DNA of 64,000 bases, taken from Rhynchopus euleeides (taxonomy: Eukaryota; Euglenozoa; Diplonemea; Diplonemida; Diplonemidae). Every line of letters starts with the position of its first letter. Positions within the stretch are counted from its first letter, which is position 1. Location: contig OY723293.1 in NCBI GenBank assembly GCA_963210315.1, positions 1,798,001-1,862,000 of the forward strand, read 5' to 3'. The notes beneath the pieces are model-generated. The model was not told where the DNA came from. It was given only the letters and a program-made list of their open reading frames with translations, and did no database searches. Made by a program: the position numbers and the translations under genes. Shown here in pieces: positions 1 to 10,444 of this stretch.

Positions 1-832
1 CCGTGCCATTCCCTCCTCCTCAAGGTGTATAGGAGTGTATCTATCGAATCTCTCTCTCTCTCTCTCTCTTCCTCTTTCATTATTGAAACACTACAAATGC
101 TGTCTGTTCTCACCACCGCTTGCCCCACCATCCCCCTGCTGGCTCTCCTTGTGTGCGTGTCATCGGAAAATAAACTGGTTTTCCCTTGCTTCCCGGAGGG
201 GGCGCGTGCAAGGGGGGAGAAGGGGAGTGGAGTGTGTGCGGGTGGCGGCGACAGGACGGCCGAGTTTTGCTTCATTGCGTGTTTGCCATCTTCTCACATC
301 AATCTTATTCTTTTTATGTTCTCTTCAAAAAAAGGGGGAAAAAAAACTAAACTCAAAAAAAAATAAGAAAGAAAACCGATGGGGGGTGGGGGGATATGCC
401 TTATTGTTTTGCCGCCCTGTGCGTCAAAAAAAAAGGGAACAGAAAAATAAAAAGGATGCTCAAAAAATAACAAAAGAAAACGAATGAACCAGATCAGGCT
501 TAGCAATTTGAGATTCTTTTGCCGACACCAATATCCGGTGTCGCCCACTCTCTCTGTGCAGCAGCCCTTAGTTCTCAGAGTGCCCCCCCCCCCTGTGATT
601 GTCGATGCCGAGGGAAATAAATTACGGCGTTGCCACGTTCTGAGCGAAGAGCTCCGTTCACTCTCCAGAAGACATTCCCCTGCCCCCCTCCCACCCCCCT
701 CCCCTCACAATTGCTGGAGGGGGGGGGGTGGGCGTTCGGAGACCGTCGTTGTTTCACCACTTTTCGACTCACTTTTCAACAAAAGCAAGCATCCCCCTCC
801 ACCCCGCTCCTCCTCCTCCTCTCAGATATATA
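1..832. other. Gene-free low-complexity DNA
   Basis: A CT microsatellite lies at about 49-83, A-rich tracts at 310-480 and poly-C/poly-G runs at 580-730. Short open frames are present, but none shows the G/C third-position bias of the real genes here. I see no gene. Confidence 0.6.
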
Positions 833-1161
833 CCGTATACGTAAATATTTTGGAACGTAAATATTATGGAACGTAAATATTTTGGAACGCTGGTGGGTTG
901 GCGTTCCAGATTTTTTTCGTTCCATAATATTTACAGGGCTTTCTGCGACTCGGGGACTTGGACCAGGTGATCGGACGGCATACAGAGTCCCTGACGGGAC
1001 CTACTCGTGCACTTTTCGCGCGATTCCTGACGCAAGCCGTCCTCACCACCGAGTCCCCAACTGGCCCTGTAAATATTATGGAACGTAAATATTATGGAAC
1101 GGACCGGCCAAAAATGGGCCCGTTCCATAATATTTACGTTCCATAATATTTACGTATACGG
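833..1161 (+). mobile_element. MITE-like element A, copy 1
   Basis: This 329-bp element is flanked by TA on both sides (831-832 and 1162-1163). Both ends read CCGTATACGTAAATATT inward. The arms are built from repeats of GTAAATATTNTGGAAC, and the centre (about 950-1060) is unique and non-coding. A second 329-bp copy in opposite orientation lies at 19470-19798. TA duplication, inverted ends and lack of a gene fit a non-autonomous Tc1/mariner-like DNA transposon; the superfamily is inferred. Confidence 0.8.
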
Positions 1162-1163
1162 TA

Positions 1164-2007
1164 TGTCCTATGCCGAGATGTCACACGCCGTGCCTCCTCC
1201 CCCGAATGAGGGGGGAAAGAAATACGCTGTTTTCCGGGACTAGACTCATGGGGTGCCAAGGCAGCTTTTTCGCAGGGTGAAGTTGGGACAAAGGCTTATG
1301 GCAGTCACCCACCCCACCCTGGGAGGGGGGGGGCGCGCATAACCTGCACTGAATCTTCCCCCCGGAGGTCCGGCATTATTTTTTTTTTCACGGGGGCATG
1401 GCTGAAGTTTAGGCGTGGTTTCGCAGAGGATGTGGAGGAGGGGTCAATCAGACCTGGATCGTGCCACCCCCCAGACCAGAACCGGGTCGGGAGCTCACGC
1501 CGAGGGCTGGCTGATCTATCTGCGCGTGTCGTGAGCTGGGCTGCTTGCGTGGTGGCTGCACCGCCTGCTACCCGCTCTACATGGGTCTTTTTGATCACAA
1601 GGAACCACTGTCTTCACTGCAGGAATTTTCAATCAACCCCCCTTGGGATTGCGACTGGCAAAAGAAAAACGCCCCAGAGGGTTGTGCCTGAAGACTTTGA
1701 GTATCGGTTCTTTTCCAACGGGGAGGTATTTATTTTCCCCTTTCTTGTGGCAAGGAGAAGGAAAAGGCTTGCCTGGGAGCAACACAAGAGAAAAAAGACC
1801 CCGATTTTTACGTCAAAAATCAGAACAAGGGGGGGCCGGCCCTCCCGCCTCACCCCCCCCTCCCCCTTGGGAGGGGGGTTGTCAAAAACAAGGCGGGGTT
1901 GACAGCCAGCGGTTGAACCACATATAGCACTTCAATCACCATTCGTCCTCTCCCCTCTTCCCCCCACCCCCTCCCCCGTCGTCTGCTTTTCTTTAAAACG
2001 GATTTTG
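1164..2007. other. Gene-free DNA with G and C runs
   Basis: Homopolymer runs and short frames only. I see no gene and no repeat shared with the rest of the window. Confidence 0.5.
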
Positions 2008-2200
2008 TTCCGAGCGACGAAAAGCGAAGTTGGCGGGGAAAAGGAAATGGTTCAAATCGTTCAAAAGAGAGGGGGGGAAGCCAAAACAAAAAAATGGAAA
2101 TGGAAAAGGAAAAGGAAAATCGTACGGCTGAAGCTCTCTAGGAGTAGCATTTTTTACAGTGCCACTTCACACAGCCTTTGAAACACAGTGTAGGATATTT
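2008..2200 (+). repeat. Dispersed repeat M, copy 1 (degenerate)
   Basis: The order of landmarks is GAGCGACGA, ATCGTAC, GCCACTTCAC and CAGCCTTTGA, shared with copies near 13264, 17033, 21370 and 24748. This copy is the most diverged and also contains a GTTCAAATCGTTCAAAA motif. No open frame is shared between copies. Confidence 0.4.
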
Positions 2201-3805
2201 CGGTGCTGTGTGTCATATTACAGTTTCTGGGCGGGTTGACGCTGGCCCTCAGGAGTGAAGGGCGTCTGGTTATGAGAAGGGGTTAGGTTTGGAGAGAGCA
2301 GTGGAGCCGAAGGGTCGGCTGAAGCTGTTCGTCGCACAGACCCGTCTGCGAACACCCACGCCTCCAGGCCTGGGATGTGTGCGTTTTGAAATCTGGATAT
2401 CAGTTGCATCTTGTGATTTCTGCTTCTCAGGAGCCTAAGCCAAACTGGCTATCGCTTCTGCAATCTCCGGCATTTTCCCACTGGAGTCTCCAGGAGAATA
2501 CGCCACAACCCCCGCTCTTTTTCTGCGTGCCGCTGAGCGATCTCTTCTTCCAGCCCTTTTGTTCTTGCGTCACTTATTCTTTTGTTGCCTATTTTTTTTC
2601 TCCTTTGCCCCCCACAAAACGTGTGGCGTGGGGGTGCGATTCGTGCCAGCAATTAAGAGTGTGAGGGAGGCAAGGCAAGGCAAGGCAAGGGAGAGGGCCT
2701 GATGGGAGGGTGGTGGGGGGGGTGGCTGAGCGTGTGATTTTTTTCTGTGTGAATCGGAATCCCCGCGCAGCAGCACCCCCTTCCCGCCCTGACACCCTCG
2801 AACTTGCCCCGCCGACCCTCCCCACCCTCACATCTGAAGGCACACAAACGCATACACCTTTCTCTTTCTCTCTCTCTCGTTGGACCATGCTATATACGTG
2901 TCTCATAGCCTTGGTTCAGATTGGCGTATTCTGTAACAAGCAGTCTCTGCCGCTATTCATAGCGGTATGTCATAGAAGTGTTACACTGCAAACGCAGCGC
3001 CTGGTGACATAACTTTCTTTTTGTGTGCGTGCCGTTTCCTGCAAAATCGATCGCCCCCGTCTTGGGTTGTCATCCGGATGACGCAACATATATTCAGAAA
3101 AAATTGACAATATGCACCGTGCGGCCAGAGGAGCACCCGCAACTGTAACCCCTCTCACCAGAGGGGCTGCAAATGGGCATGGGCAACGGGGATAATTCAA
3201 ATTTCGTCACGTATGTCTCTCGACTGGGTTCAGGCTTAGAGGCGTTCAGCCATAACCCATCCAGTGGTATCACAAAAGGAAATATGGGGCAGATCGAGTC
3301 GAGCTTGTCGATATCAATGCTTTTTCAACTCCAGCTGGCTACCTCCGTCTTGACTTCTTCTGTTATTGAGAGATACGGACAAGTGTTGCAGCAAGAAGCA
3401 ATATATACATCCCCTTCTAAAATTGATGTTGTTGTTGGTTTTTTTTTGACGGCGGTGGACCTTTCACTGCCTGAACAAAATACAAACAGTGCACCCACAC
3501 GATACAGGGCAGTCCCCCCCCTCCTCCCCCCAAAAATCGTTCGCATCATCTTGGCGCTCATTCCTTCCACTTTCTGTGGATGTGTTTGGTATTTCCGAAC
3601 GGAATTTTCCAGCGTCAAGACTGATACCTCGCCGTTTTAGAGTCAGTCACTTCTACCGCCGCTGCGATTTGCGATACGGTAGTTGTGCAGAAATGCTAAC
3701 ATTTAATTTGCTCTGTGGAACCTGGACTGCACCTTCTGGGCTGTGAGTCTGTAGATAGTTGGACAGTTGCGGAACCCATCCTTTGTGTGCCTCCGACTTG
3801 AGGAG
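2201..3805. other. Gene-free DNA
   Basis: A 155-codon frame at 3173-3640 has mixed third positions and no upstream pyrimidine-AG acceptor, so I do not call it a gene. An imperfect GGCAA tandem lies near 2670-2690. Otherwise only C/T-rich low-complexity sequence. Confidence 0.5.
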
Positions 3806-4090
3806 CTGTCGACTTCAGAACCAAGGTTCAGAACGAAGATGACGACCTGCTGTGAGCTGCAAACCTTCTTGACACACCTACCGTATCTGCATTACACTCG
3901 TGGTAATTCCATACCCCTGGAAACAGGAGACCGCCGTCTGTTCACAGATGGTCTTGAGCGTGGTAGCCATCTTTGCTATGGAGTCACGATTAAGTCTTTG
4001 TGGTCACGTGGGCCCATGAGCAGCGGATACACTTGGAGTGGAGGGAGGGGGTGCGGTTCTGGAAAAGCGGGTCTGAATCTGGTCAAGGAC
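3806..4090 (+). repeat. Diverged direct repeat O, copy 1
   Basis: About 285 bp matching 4818-5113 in the same orientation. Shared landmarks in order are TCAGAACCAAGG, CTGCTGTGAGCTGCA, GGTAGCCATCTTTGCTATGG, GGGTGCGGTTCTGGA and TCTGAATCTG. It is clearly duplicated and then diverged, with no conserved reading frame. Function unknown. Confidence 0.65.
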
Positions 4091-4817
4091 GACTGAGGGC
4101 TTCAGTTCGAGTTCAATGTGGGTCCAAGGGTACACAGGAGATCACTGCTTCATATTCAACCTGCTTGTCATCCTCTGGTTACTGTTCAACGGCTCGAACT
4201 CCTCGACTTTCCTTGGCTGACTGAAATGAAACAATACGTAAGTGCTGCTATTGTGTTGTTCCCCTGACAGAGGAACACAAGGGAAGGGAACTGCAGCTGT
4301 CCACGAAGTGGCTCGACGTAGCCACCTCACGCTGCCTAGAGGGTCGGTTCAGGTTGAAGCAGAGCAATTAAGTGTTAGGGGGATGCCTTTGGTCAAGGCC
4401 TTTTCTAAAAAAATTGACCCACGGCGCCTGGTTGTAGCTCGGTCTACGCCAGGTTCCACACCCCGTCATCGCAAAACGTACACATACACAGAGGCAACCC
4501 GCAACGGGCCTCTGTGGTACGGGAGCCTGACGGGAGGAAATTTTGCCTTTTGGTCACAAAGGCGTCTTTTTTTGGAATAAATTGACCCGCAGGGTGGCTG
4601 AGTCTTATCAGACAGGCCGACCTACGTTGAACAGTGGAACCACACAACCTGTTCAACCTGCAAACCACCGGGGTGGCGGCTGAGTCCTCATCCCTGCCGT
4701 AGCATGCGATAAGCCTACGTCGACCTCCGCTACGGTCTCTCAACAACGGTCTTCACCAGTTGAACCCCGCGCGTCCGGGAAAGCCTGATCGTTTGGATCT
4801 TGTCTCTGTGATTCGAA
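4091..4817. other. Spacer between the O repeats
   Basis: No gene recognised. The stretch has fewer homopolymer runs than its surroundings and no shared repeat. Confidence 0.4.
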
Positions 4818-5113
4818 GAACTGTGGGGTTCAGAACCAAGGATGAGGAACTGCTGTGAGCTGCACACTCTCTTGACACACCTGCACGTATCTGCGTTACA
4901 CTCGTGGGAAACCCGAACCCTGTATTTATACAGGAGACTTCCATCTGGGACAGTTTCTGTTCCAGATGAGCTTTGACAGTGGTAGCCATCTTTGCTATGG
5001 AGCCATCGTCATTGCTATCGTCGTCACTCGGACCCATGAGCAGCTGATACAATTGGTGTGGAAGGAGAGGGTGCGGTTCTGGATCAGCAGATCTGAATCT
5101 GAAACTGGTAACG
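4818..5113 (+). repeat. Diverged direct repeat O, copy 2
   Basis: Partner of 3806-4090, with the same landmarks in the same order and small insertions and deletions. The roughly 1-kb spacing suggests an old tandem duplication of about 1 kb. Confidence 0.65.
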
Positions 5114-5196
5114 AAACCCACGGGTCTGAGATGACTCAGTGTCTGAGTGACCGGGTCAGGTCACTCAGGCTGTCTACCGGTCAGTGAACCAGTATC

Positions 5197-5405
5197 CGAC
5201 CTGTCGAAGCTGTCGACAGGTATAGCTGTCGAAATCGACTGTCGACCTGTCGACAGTAAGCTGTCGACAGGTCGAATCGACTGTCGATCGACAGCAAAAT
5301 CGACTGTCGACTGTCGACGGGTCGACAGTCGAATCGACAGTCGATCTGTCGACAGTCGACAGTCGATTTTGCTGTCGATTCGACTGTCGAATCGACAGTC
5401 GAAGA
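5197..5405. repeat. Array of GTCGAC palindromes
   Basis: An imperfect array built from CTGTCGACAG and GACTGTCGATC variants, changing strand sense repeatedly, so the whole tract can fold back on itself. No gene. A second GTCGAC-rich tract with a different spacer lies at 55186-55402. Confidence 0.75.
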
Positions 5406-7088
5406 CCCCGACAGCGCGTCGTGCACCCCCCACCCCCCACCCCCCCCCACCCAAAACAGTCCCCGGAAGGAAGGTCGGCATTTCTTCCTTTTTTTCACTC
5501 TCGACAATCAAAAAACCCCCCCCCCCCTCTTGATTCTCTCGACAAAACAAACCCCCAAGCAAGCTAAACAAAACAAAGCAAAAAAAACTGACAACACAGG
5601 TCGCTATAAACCCCCCCCCCCGGGTCTGTGCATTCACCTAGCTCTCGTAGTGCCTGCGATTGTCGACACCAAAAAAAATATACCAAACACCCAACGCCGA
5701 CTGCCACACCCCCCACTTCTCCCGCCGACCCCCCCCCCCCAACCTCTAGCCTCCACGTGCGTGCATTTTTTTCTCTTTTTCCAGATTTTTGTTTACCCTC
5801 TGACCCCCGCCCCTCCCCACCCCTTCTCTATCCCTCAGAAAAGAAGGGTGCTGGGAGACTTGCTTTTCCATTCACTCTCGACAATGAAAACCCTCCCTCT
5901 ATTCCTCAAGAACGGCAAAAAAATGAGCCGGTGTCCATTGGGCGTGATCGTTGCGGGGGCGAACCTGCTGCGCTAGCCTGTCATGGGTGGGGGGGGGGGG
6001 GTGAGAGAGGGGTCGTCATTCCAAAAAAATATGTGAACCAAAAAGCGAAGCAGTGTGGGGCACTGGCCCAAAATTATCCGCCGTGAACAACAGCCTGTCA
6101 CGCATTTATCCCCCCCCCCCCCATCCCCCCCTTCTCTAACGAAAACCATTGAGTTGTGCAGTGCGGTGCGGTGTGGCGTGGTGAGACGTGATTCCTCGTT
6201 GCACTTCCTTTGGCGTGTGTCTCGGATCAGCAGATATTTTTTGTGCGGCTTGTTCCCCGGTGTTCTGTGGCGTGTTGTTGCTGCTGTGACGGGATGGTTC
6301 AATCAATCAGTGAGAGGGCGGATAAAGAGAGAGATTAAGAGGTGGAAAAAATACGGGCATGCGATATGTTGGTGTGGCACGCCACATCTGGCGAGAAACA
6401 CAAAAAGAAAAGTCTGAATGAATGCAACCCCTGGCAACGTTGTGTCGGCCACTGCATCGGTTGGTGGTCGTCGTATACAACAAAACACTCGTTCAAAAAA
6501 ATCGTTCAATCTTGCTCGCTGGAGAGTTTGAATGTGGCGTCAACACCGACAGTTATATCCTAGCTCGTGATGTGAAATTCGTTGATACCAAAGTTGAGGG
6601 GGCCGGGGGCGGTGCTGCTGCTGCACCCTCCCCCCCCCTCCCCCCAATAATTTCAAAGCATGAAACTGGGGCCAGCAGGGCATGGGAAAACCCCCTCCCT
6701 CCCTCTTCCACCCACCATTTCGTGCCGCACAGTAGCCCAGTCGTGTGGCATCTGTGTGTGGTCATCCCCACTCGCCCTACCCGCCCCCCCCCCCCCCTCC
6801 TCCGGAGGCTTGCTTTCCCATTTACTCTCTACAATCAAAAAACCCACCCACCCCTCCCTCCTACCACATCCCCCCGATTTGCCCTCGGAGTTGTGCCCCC
6901 TCCTACATACCGCACACCTCCTGCTTCTCCGCCCTCCCCACAACACCCGATCCAACCCAACCCAACCCCGCTTGAAACGACAGGATTACCTCCCCACCCA
7001 TTTCACCCTCACAGTACGGTTTTGCCGTGCCCCCTCCCCCCCCAACCCATGTTGGTGTGATTGCCTGCATCCCCAGCCCCCACTCACC
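5406..7088. other. Gene-free DNA with motif Y copies
   Basis: Long poly-C tracts and C-rich low complexity. Three copies of motif Y lie at about 5494-5515, 5866-5890 and 6811-6840 (core TTCACTCTCGACAATC, preceded in two copies by CTTGCTTT and followed by poly-C). Further copies are at 14161 and 34811. No gene seen. Confidence 0.5.
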
Positions 7089-7126
7089 GCAGGGTAATGT
7101 CGGGTCTGACCCGACATTATCCCTGC
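7089..7126. repeat. Hairpin, 17-bp arms
   Basis: GCAGGGTAATGTCGGGT is followed by CTG and its reverse complement, with one extra A in the right arm. Function unknown; it could be a tiny foldback element or an RNA stem. Confidence 0.7.
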
Positions 7127-7640
7127 GACACCCCCCCTTCCCCCGTTCCCCACCTCCTGCCTCCCCCCTCCAGTTCGTTTGCCCCCCTGTTCGGTGAAGA
7201 AAGGCCGTAAATAATCTGTCCGTGAAGAGCCTCAATCAAAATATTCGGGGCAAAAAAAAACAATGTCAAGATCTTTCAAACACAGAAAAGGAATGCTGTA
7301 AAAACACCCACTGTCGCCCCCCCCCCCCCCCCTGGGGGTCGATGGTTAAGCTCATCAGAAGATATGAAACAAAAGAATGTCCACACACAAAAAAAATGTT
7401 CAGATAACAAACACTCTCTTCTTGTCGCTTGTTTGGTTGTTACCAGAGGAGAGGAGAGGAGAGGAGAGGGGGGGTCTTCTTCTCTGAAGTGCAGGAAAGT
7501 GGTTTGCCCGGACAGAGAGAGTCGGTGCCACACTGCCGCGGGTTTGCCGTCCTCCCCCTCCCCCCTCTCCCTCCCCCCCACAGAAGAAAAGAATAGACCA
7601 GGTTCTCTCTAGATGAGACACCCGGTTCTCTCCAGATTGT
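7127..7640. other. Gene-free DNA
   Basis: Poly-C runs near 7320 and a short GAGAG microsatellite near 7445-7470. No gene. Confidence 0.5.
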
Positions 7641-7770
7641 TTTGTTCGTTCGGCGTAGCCAACTGGGGAAGCTGTCTGTGCCTTTCGGCTGGATCTTTCG
7701 ACCCCACTCACACCGCTTCATCAGGCTGCGGGGTGGTGTGCACAAGGGGTGGGGTCTGCGTTCCAACAAA
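7641..7770 (+). repeat. Repeat P, copy 1 (possible ncRNA relic)
   Basis: 130 bp that matches 36664-36793, also 130 bp and in the same orientation. Shared blocks are CGGCGTAGCCAACTGGGGAA, GCTGGATC, CCACTCACACC, CTTCATCAG and GGGGTCTGCGTTCCAACAAA, with scattered substitutions between. No reading frame is conserved, so this is either an old transposon fragment or a structured RNA. Confidence 0.6.
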
Positions 7771-9388
7771 ACAAGTTCCGGCAGCTGTTGTTTTGTTGTC
7801 TCACTTCACACGATCCAGCGGGGGCACAGATAGTCTTCCGGTTATCCGTATCCATATATATACCGTCCAACAGGAATCCGAGCTAGTTTGCGCGCACATG
7901 ATGGACTTTCCTCTCTCCGTCCCACTCGACTCATGTTTGGGGTTTTGCCTCCGAACACCTTTTCCCACTCCACCACCCCCCCCCCCTTTTTTTTGCACAT
8001 TTTGGAGCCGCGGGGTGCCTGTGCGTTTTCAAGAGCCCGCACCACGTCCCCCATTTGGCAAGGCATCTGATGCAGCTTATTGCCTTGGCGGCGGGTGTGT
8101 GATGTTCGCCACAAACACGTGGTCCCGTCGTGCTTCATCTTTTTTTTGCTTATTTGCTTTGCCTTTATTTGTGTTCGGGGTGAAGGGAACTGCCACAAAA
8201 AGAAGCCACCCCAAGATGGGTGGGAAACCTGCCCGTCTTCTCCCGCGCAAAGCGCCTCACTCATCACATCTTCTCCGTGAAACTTCAGGACAAAGCTTTT
8301 CGCCTGTGCGCACAGTAGCGAACACCAAGTCTTCTTCTCCAAACCAGCAGAGTGGCCAAAAACAAAGTGGGTGTGAATCATCGGTCCCAGAGGCCGGAGG
8401 TCAGAGGTATTTCCTCTGGTGGGCTTGTGGGTTGGGTGTGGGACAGTCGCTCAAAACAAAAAGGTGACGCACGTCACAATTTCATTGTGAAAACAAAAGT
8501 GTCAAAATGCTACCAAGCAGCCACAGTACCAGGACGCGCGCAGGCACCGGGCCTCCTCTCCAAAAAAACAAAATGCTGCCGTGTGGCCAGAGCAAATCGA
8601 ATACGGCGACCCTCTCCCTCACCAGGGGGGTGTCTGTTGGGGAACACGGCAAAAGAATTGTGAAAAAAATATGCCCAAATCGTCCATAAAGATGAGATTG
8701 GGGTGTGTGTGCCTTCGCTTCTCCGGTAAGCTTCGGCAAAACCTTCGGCGGTATGCTTTTTTCTTTCAAGTGAAAATGCACCACACAAAAAAAACCCAAC
8801 CGCACGTCAACTTGCCTGCACCGCTGAGCGATGGTCCACTCTACCCCACCCCATTCATCTGATCTGACATCGGGGGGGGGATGGGAGTGCTGGGCACGCC
8901 CCCTACCGCCCCCCCACCCCCCTGTCAGGTCTGGTTACTTCTAGCTTATCATTCTTTTTGTCCAGTCCACTTTTGTGTGCGATGTTTCTGTTTTCCTTCT
9001 GCGCGCCTCCCCCCACCGCCCCCACCAACTCACACGCACCCAACAAGACAGAGAAGCGGAAGGCGGGTCACTGGGGATGCAGCACAGTGGGCTAGGGGGT
9101 AGGGGCTAGCCCCACGCTACATCCTCGATAGGCCATTCCCGCAAACCGCACATCTCCTCTTTCTCTGTAGCTGTGTGTGTCTGAGCCACGTGCTTTCCGT
9201 GCCCTGCTGGTGGAGGTTTTCACGCTGTCCCTCGTATTGTCGTACAGTACACACGAATCATAATTAATTTTGTGGTTGTTTCCCTCAAGGGGGTGGGGGG
9301 GGGGGTGGAGCTTGAAATTGGGATGCGGGCTGGGCCCTGGGTTCGATTCGGGAGGGGGGGGTTTTTTGAGTCTGCTCAAATTAATTTA
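7771..9388. other. Gene-free DNA
   Basis: A 284-codon frame at 7613-8467 lacks coding bias and is rejected. Poly-C/G tracts are present. No shared repeat found. Confidence 0.5.
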
Positions 9389-9635
9389 TGGGGTGATCGA
9401 GAACCGGGTTCCGTGTAGGTTCCGTGTACGTTCCGTGTGGGTTCCGTGTGGGTGGTAGGGGTCCCCACCTAAAAAATTCGAGTTTTTTTCGCTGCAGTTT
9501 TTCACTGCAACTGCACAGTATCCCACGCTACCCGAGCTCAACCTTCTACAAGTGTGCATATCCTGATGACCTGCGCTGCTTGTTGGCCAGCGCACTGGGC
9601 TCTACTTTTGCTTCTCGGACACTGACAAGCAAAAA

Positions 9636-9780
9636 GTGACTGGAGGAGGCAGCTCGCCGACCCACACCACCCACCCAGCGGGACCCCCTCACGGATCTTC
9701 CAAAACCCCGTTCTGTTGAACGTTTGGAATCTGTGCGGGTCGTGGTGGGGTCATTTTGGCCATGGGGTGTCGGTCTCCAC
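9636..9780 (+). repeat. Repeat Q, copy 1, inside R
   Basis: Matches 22744-22870 inside element S. Shared blocks are GTGACT, CCACCCAGCGGG, ACCCCGTT, GTTTGGAATCTGTGCGG and GTGGGGTCATTTTGGCCATG. A shorter relative is at 22626-22665. Its presence in two unrelated elements suggests it is itself mobile or was captured. Confidence 0.65.
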
Positions 9781-10197
9781 CACTCCCGTGATCATCATAT
9801 GGGCCAAATCCTGCAGTAAACCGCTACCCTGCAGGGTTGCGTTGCGTCTAAAGACGTCTGCCTCCAGGCCCACCAGTGCTGCCGCGGTTTGGTGGGCTCG
9901 ATGGGCATACTTTGATTGGTTGGATTGGCTGTGGCTGGTCCAGGTGGAAGTGGTAGGACAGAAGGGGTTGGAATGCCCAAGTACACTACAAACCCCACCA
10001 AATACAAGCCAACTTGGGCGACGCTGGGCGAGGGTGGCGAACATGGTGCGAGTGCTGGGCAACGCCAACAAGGCGGCTTGTTATAACGGTGTGTGTTGGT
10101 GCATTCACTCCTACGTAAAGGAGGAAATCGCCGAACTTTGACGAAACTTAGCGGTGTCCCCTGTAGACAAGCACTACAGGAAGGGGGGCGGTGCCTC

Positions 10198-10234
10198 CCT
10201 GCCGCCGGAGGCCACGGTAGTGAACATCTGTTCC
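10198..10234 (+). repeat. Repeat F, partial copy
   Basis: Only the right half is present: CTGCCGCCGGAGGCCACGGT followed by AGTGAACATCTGTTCC. Complete copies lie at 29583 and 29745 (minus) and 43050, 54954 and 55106 (plus). Confidence 0.6.
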
Positions 10235-10444
10235 TTCCGGGCTGAACTGGATCGCTCCGACATCAGGTCGGAACCCAGTGCTGCGCGGGATTCACTGGAA
10301 GCAGTAGAATGACAGCACAAGAGTGAACATGTTCCCTAGAAAACAACCCGCCCTATTTCCTGAAAAATCTGCAAGGGGTGTTCCGTGTAGGTTCCGTGTC
10401 GGTTGCGTGTGGGTCAAAAACGCGATTTCGATCACCCCAATTTA

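Larger units (their letters stand above)
9389..10439 (+). mobile_element. Element R: short TIR, direct subterminal repeats
   Basis: This 1051-bp element is flanked by the 5-bp duplication ATTTA (9384-9388 and 10440-10444). The ends are inverted TGGGGTGATCGA. Just inside both ends lies TTCCGTGTAGGTTCCGTGT in the same, not inverted, orientation (about 9418 and 10380). The interior holds repeat Q (9636) and a partial repeat F (10198). On the minus strand near 9760-9900 a frame reads like a degraded protein, but I do not recognise it. Elements T and N share this layout. Confidence 0.75.

Noticed and set aside
3173..3640. 155-codon plus frame
   Set aside because: Mixed base composition at third positions and no motif; likely chance.
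7613..8467. 284-codon plus frame
   Set aside because: No third-position bias, runs through poly-C and repeat P, and has no acceptor or family motif.
9296..9345. Possible tRNA-derived SINE end (GGGTTCGATTCGGG)
   Set aside because: Only the B-box-like part is present, inside G runs; no second clear copy or duplication.
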